DNA from: CAYGHE01 sp964349805
GTDB lineage: Bacteria > Patescibacteriota > Saccharimonadia > Saccharimonadales > Saccharimonadaceae
Direction of reading: 5' to 3'
Length of the DNA: 6,992 bases
Assembly (NCBI GenBank): GCA_964349805.1
Contig: CAYGHE010000015.1
Span: 1 to 6,992 of the forward strand
Under the pieces are notes generated by a model, which did not search any database, was not told the DNA's origin, and saw only the letters and a list, made by a program, of their open reading frames with translations. The stretch's first letter is position 1; each line of letters starts with the position of its first letter. This document shows, in pieces, positions 6,207 through 6,992 of the stretch. Both the position numbers and the translations under genes were made by a program.

Positions 6207-6215
6207 ATTATATCA
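6207..6215 (-). promoter_or_regulatory. Extended -10 promoter of the six-gene operon
   Basis: The minus strand reads TGATATAAT from 6215 to 6207, a perfect extended -10 element (TGnTATAAT). No good -35 is seen 17 bases upstream (GGCGCA), which extended -10 promoters can tolerate. Thirteen bases separate TATAAT from the permease ATG at 6193, so the leader would be only about six bases. This also argues against the TTG start at 6229. Confidence 0.6.
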
Positions 6216-6240
6216 GATAGATGTAGCAATGCGCCGCTCG

Positions 6241-6271
6241 GAATAAAGACAAGAAAGGCTTGTTTTTATTC
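6241..6271. repeat. 31-bp inverted repeat between divergent promoters
   Basis: The arms GAATAAAGACAAG (6241-6253) and CTTGTTTTTATTC (6259-6271) pair over 13 positions with a single mismatch (a G-U wobble in plus-strand RNA) around the loop AAAGG. CGCTCG occurs directly on both sides (6235-6240 and 6271-6276, sharing the last arm base). The element lies between the two opposed -10 boxes; its right arm reaches the -35 region of the plus-strand promoter. It could be an operator shared by both promoters or a bidirectional terminator-like hairpin. No gene lies in 6194-6307. Confidence 0.55.
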
Positions 6272-6284
6272 GCTCGCTAGCTTT

Positions 6285-6293
6285 TGTTATAAG
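6285..6293 (+). promoter_or_regulatory. Extended -10 promoter of the right-edge glycosyltransferase gene
   Basis: TGTTATAAG matches the extended -10 pattern TGnTATAAT except for its last base. It ends 14 bases before ATG 6308, giving a predicted leader of about eight bases without a convincing SD. The -35 position (about 6265-6270, TTTATT) falls in the right arm of the inverted repeat and is a weak match. Confidence 0.5.
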
Positions 6294-6307
6294 ATAGATG
6301 AAGATAT

Positions 6308-6992
6308 ATGAACAGGGTTGCTATTGTCGTACTGAACTGGAACGGTATCAATGATACCCTAGTTTGTCTTGAGTCTTTGCTTTTACAAACACATAAAGAC
6401 TTTTGCGTGGTGGTGGTAGACAACGGATCAATAGATAACTCAAAAGAGTTACTAGAAGATTACCGTGTAGCTCACGGCGACAAAATTGAAGTTATTTATA
6501 ACTCCAAAAACCTCGGCTTTGCAGGCGGCGTTAACACGGGTATCAAATGGGCGATTAGTAAAGGCTTTGATTGTGTTGCGCTATTTAATAATGACGCAAC
6601 AGCTGACAGGGATTGGCTAAAAAACCTGGTAGCAGCAGCTCAGCCGAAAGAAATAGGAATTAGCACGGGGTTGTTGTTGCATGATGACGGCAAAACTATT
6701 GATAGTAGTGGTGACTGGGTATCAAAATGGGGCTTAGCTTTCCCAAGAAGCCGTGGCGATTCACTGGATAAGACCCCTGAGGCTGGTAAAGTTTTTGGAG
6801 CAACGGGCGGAGCAAGCCTATACAAAGCATCCTTGTTCAAAGATATCGGCCTATTTGACGAAGATTTCTTCGCCTACTACGAGGACGTCGATATTAGCTT
6901 TAGGGCACAATTAACAGGTTGGCAAATTGCTTATACGCCCAAAGCAACCGCCTATCATAAACGAGGGGCTACTAGCAACAAAGTGCCCGGGC
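6308..6992 (+). CDS. GT2-family glycosyltransferase (RfbF/WcaE-like), 3' end beyond window
   Basis: The open frame from ATG 6308 gives 228 residues without a stop and runs off the right edge. It is a GT-A fold family 2 glycosyltransferase of the group often called rhamnosyltransferase-like. Visible marks are VLNWNG (8-13), VVVDNGS (35-41), NLGFAGGVNTG (68-78), FNNDA (93-97; the metal-binding D-x-D equivalent, NND), GATGGASLYKASLF (164-177) and YYEDVDISFR (190-199; acceptor/base region ED). Such enzymes transfer a sugar from a nucleotide donor onto a growing glycan at the cytoplasmic membrane face. An ATG at 6298 is in another frame and is not used. The gene is divergent from the six-gene export operon, and both promoters share one intergenic region, which suggests common control. 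The family is secure; the sugar is unknown, and the rhamnosyltransferase label is only a family convention. Members usually run about 280-350 residues, so the C-terminal part is missing. Confidence 0.92.
   Translation, partial: MNRVAIVVLNWNGINDTLVCLESLLLQTHKDFCVVVVDNGSIDNSKELLEDYRVAHGDKIEVIYNSKNLGFAGGVNTGIKWAISKGFDCVALFNNDATADRDWLKNLVAAAQPKEIGISTGLLLHDDGKTIDSSGDWVSKWGLAFPRSRGDSLDKTPEAGKVFGATGGASLYKASLFKDIGLFDEDFFAYYEDVDISFRAQLTGWQIAYTPKATAYHKRGATSNKVPG

Noticed and set aside
6194..6229. TTG start at 6229 adding 12 residues to the permease
   Set aside because: The added stretch contains the extended -10 element, has no SD, and the family alignment begins naturally near ATG 6193.
6246..6267. 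Rho-independent terminator on the plus strand (hairpin followed by T5)
   Set aside because: No plus-strand gene ends upstream of it and it lies between divergent promoters, so it is listed as an inverted repeat with terminator-like shape only.
6235..6276. Insertion element with a 6-bp target duplication
   Set aside because: The interior is only about 30 bases and carries no gene; the flanking six-base match could be chance. It is kept only as a speculative option in the finding.
6640..6840. 66-residue minus-strand open frame at the right edge
   Set aside because: It is antisense to the clear GT2 glycosyltransferase reading frame and has no conserved motif.
6985..6992. GCCCGGGC palindrome at the right edge
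   Set aside because: It lies in the coding frame of the GT2 gene (K-V-P-G) and has no sign of a separate role.

Overview
The window is part of a cell-surface glycopolymer locus. A minus-strand block of six genes spans about 6193 down to 169. Their coding regions overlap by 4 to 20 bases, except the first pair, which are 2 bases apart. In transcription order they encode: a Wzm-type ABC-2 permease; a Wzt-type ATPase with a C-terminal extension; an IspD/TarI-family cytidylyltransferase; an extended short-chain dehydrogenase/reductase (SDR); a CDP-glycerol glycerophosphotransferase-like (TagF/TagB-like) transferase; and a polysaccharide pyruvyl transferase. Upstream and divergent is a truncated GT2 glycosyltransferase on the plus strand (6308 to the right edge). 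Downstream is the first 24 codons of another GT2 glycosyltransferase on the minus strand (73 to the left edge).

The genes suggest one pathway. The cytidylyltransferase would make a CDP-activated alditol or sugar, and the SDR would make or modify that substrate or its precursor. The TagF-like enzyme would transfer the phospho-unit, the flanking GT2 enzymes would add sugars, and the pyruvyl transferase would add a ketal. Wzm/Wzt would then export the finished chain across the cytoplasmic membrane. This resembles a teichoic-acid-like or capsular polymer made in the cytoplasm and exported by an ABC transporter. No Wzx/Wzy pair, initiating glycosylphosphotransferase, polymer ligase or outer-membrane exporter is visible here. 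The polymer's chemistry cannot be read from the sequence.

Regulation: the three transcription-unit heads (ATG at 73 minus, 6193 minus and 6308 plus) each have a TATAAT-like -10 box only 8 to 14 bases upstream of the ATG and no convincing Shine-Dalgarno (SD) sequence, so leaderless or very short-leader mRNAs are likely. Most genes inside the operon do have purine-rich SD sequences, placed inside the preceding gene. The 114-base divergent intergenic region contains a 31-base inverted repeat between the two promoters. The 95-base gap between the pyruvyl transferase and the left-edge GT2 gene also contains palindromes.

Organism: a bacterium of moderately low GC using TGA as stop (two genes end in TGA), so not a code-4 or code-25 lineage. 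The style of the Wzm/Wzt pair, the teichoic-like enzymes and the short leaders fit Candidatus Saccharibacteria (Patescibacteria) or a Gram-positive lineage. This placement is an impression, not a proof. There is no mobile element, CRISPR array, tRNA or rRNA, and no gene-free stretch longer than about 115 bases.
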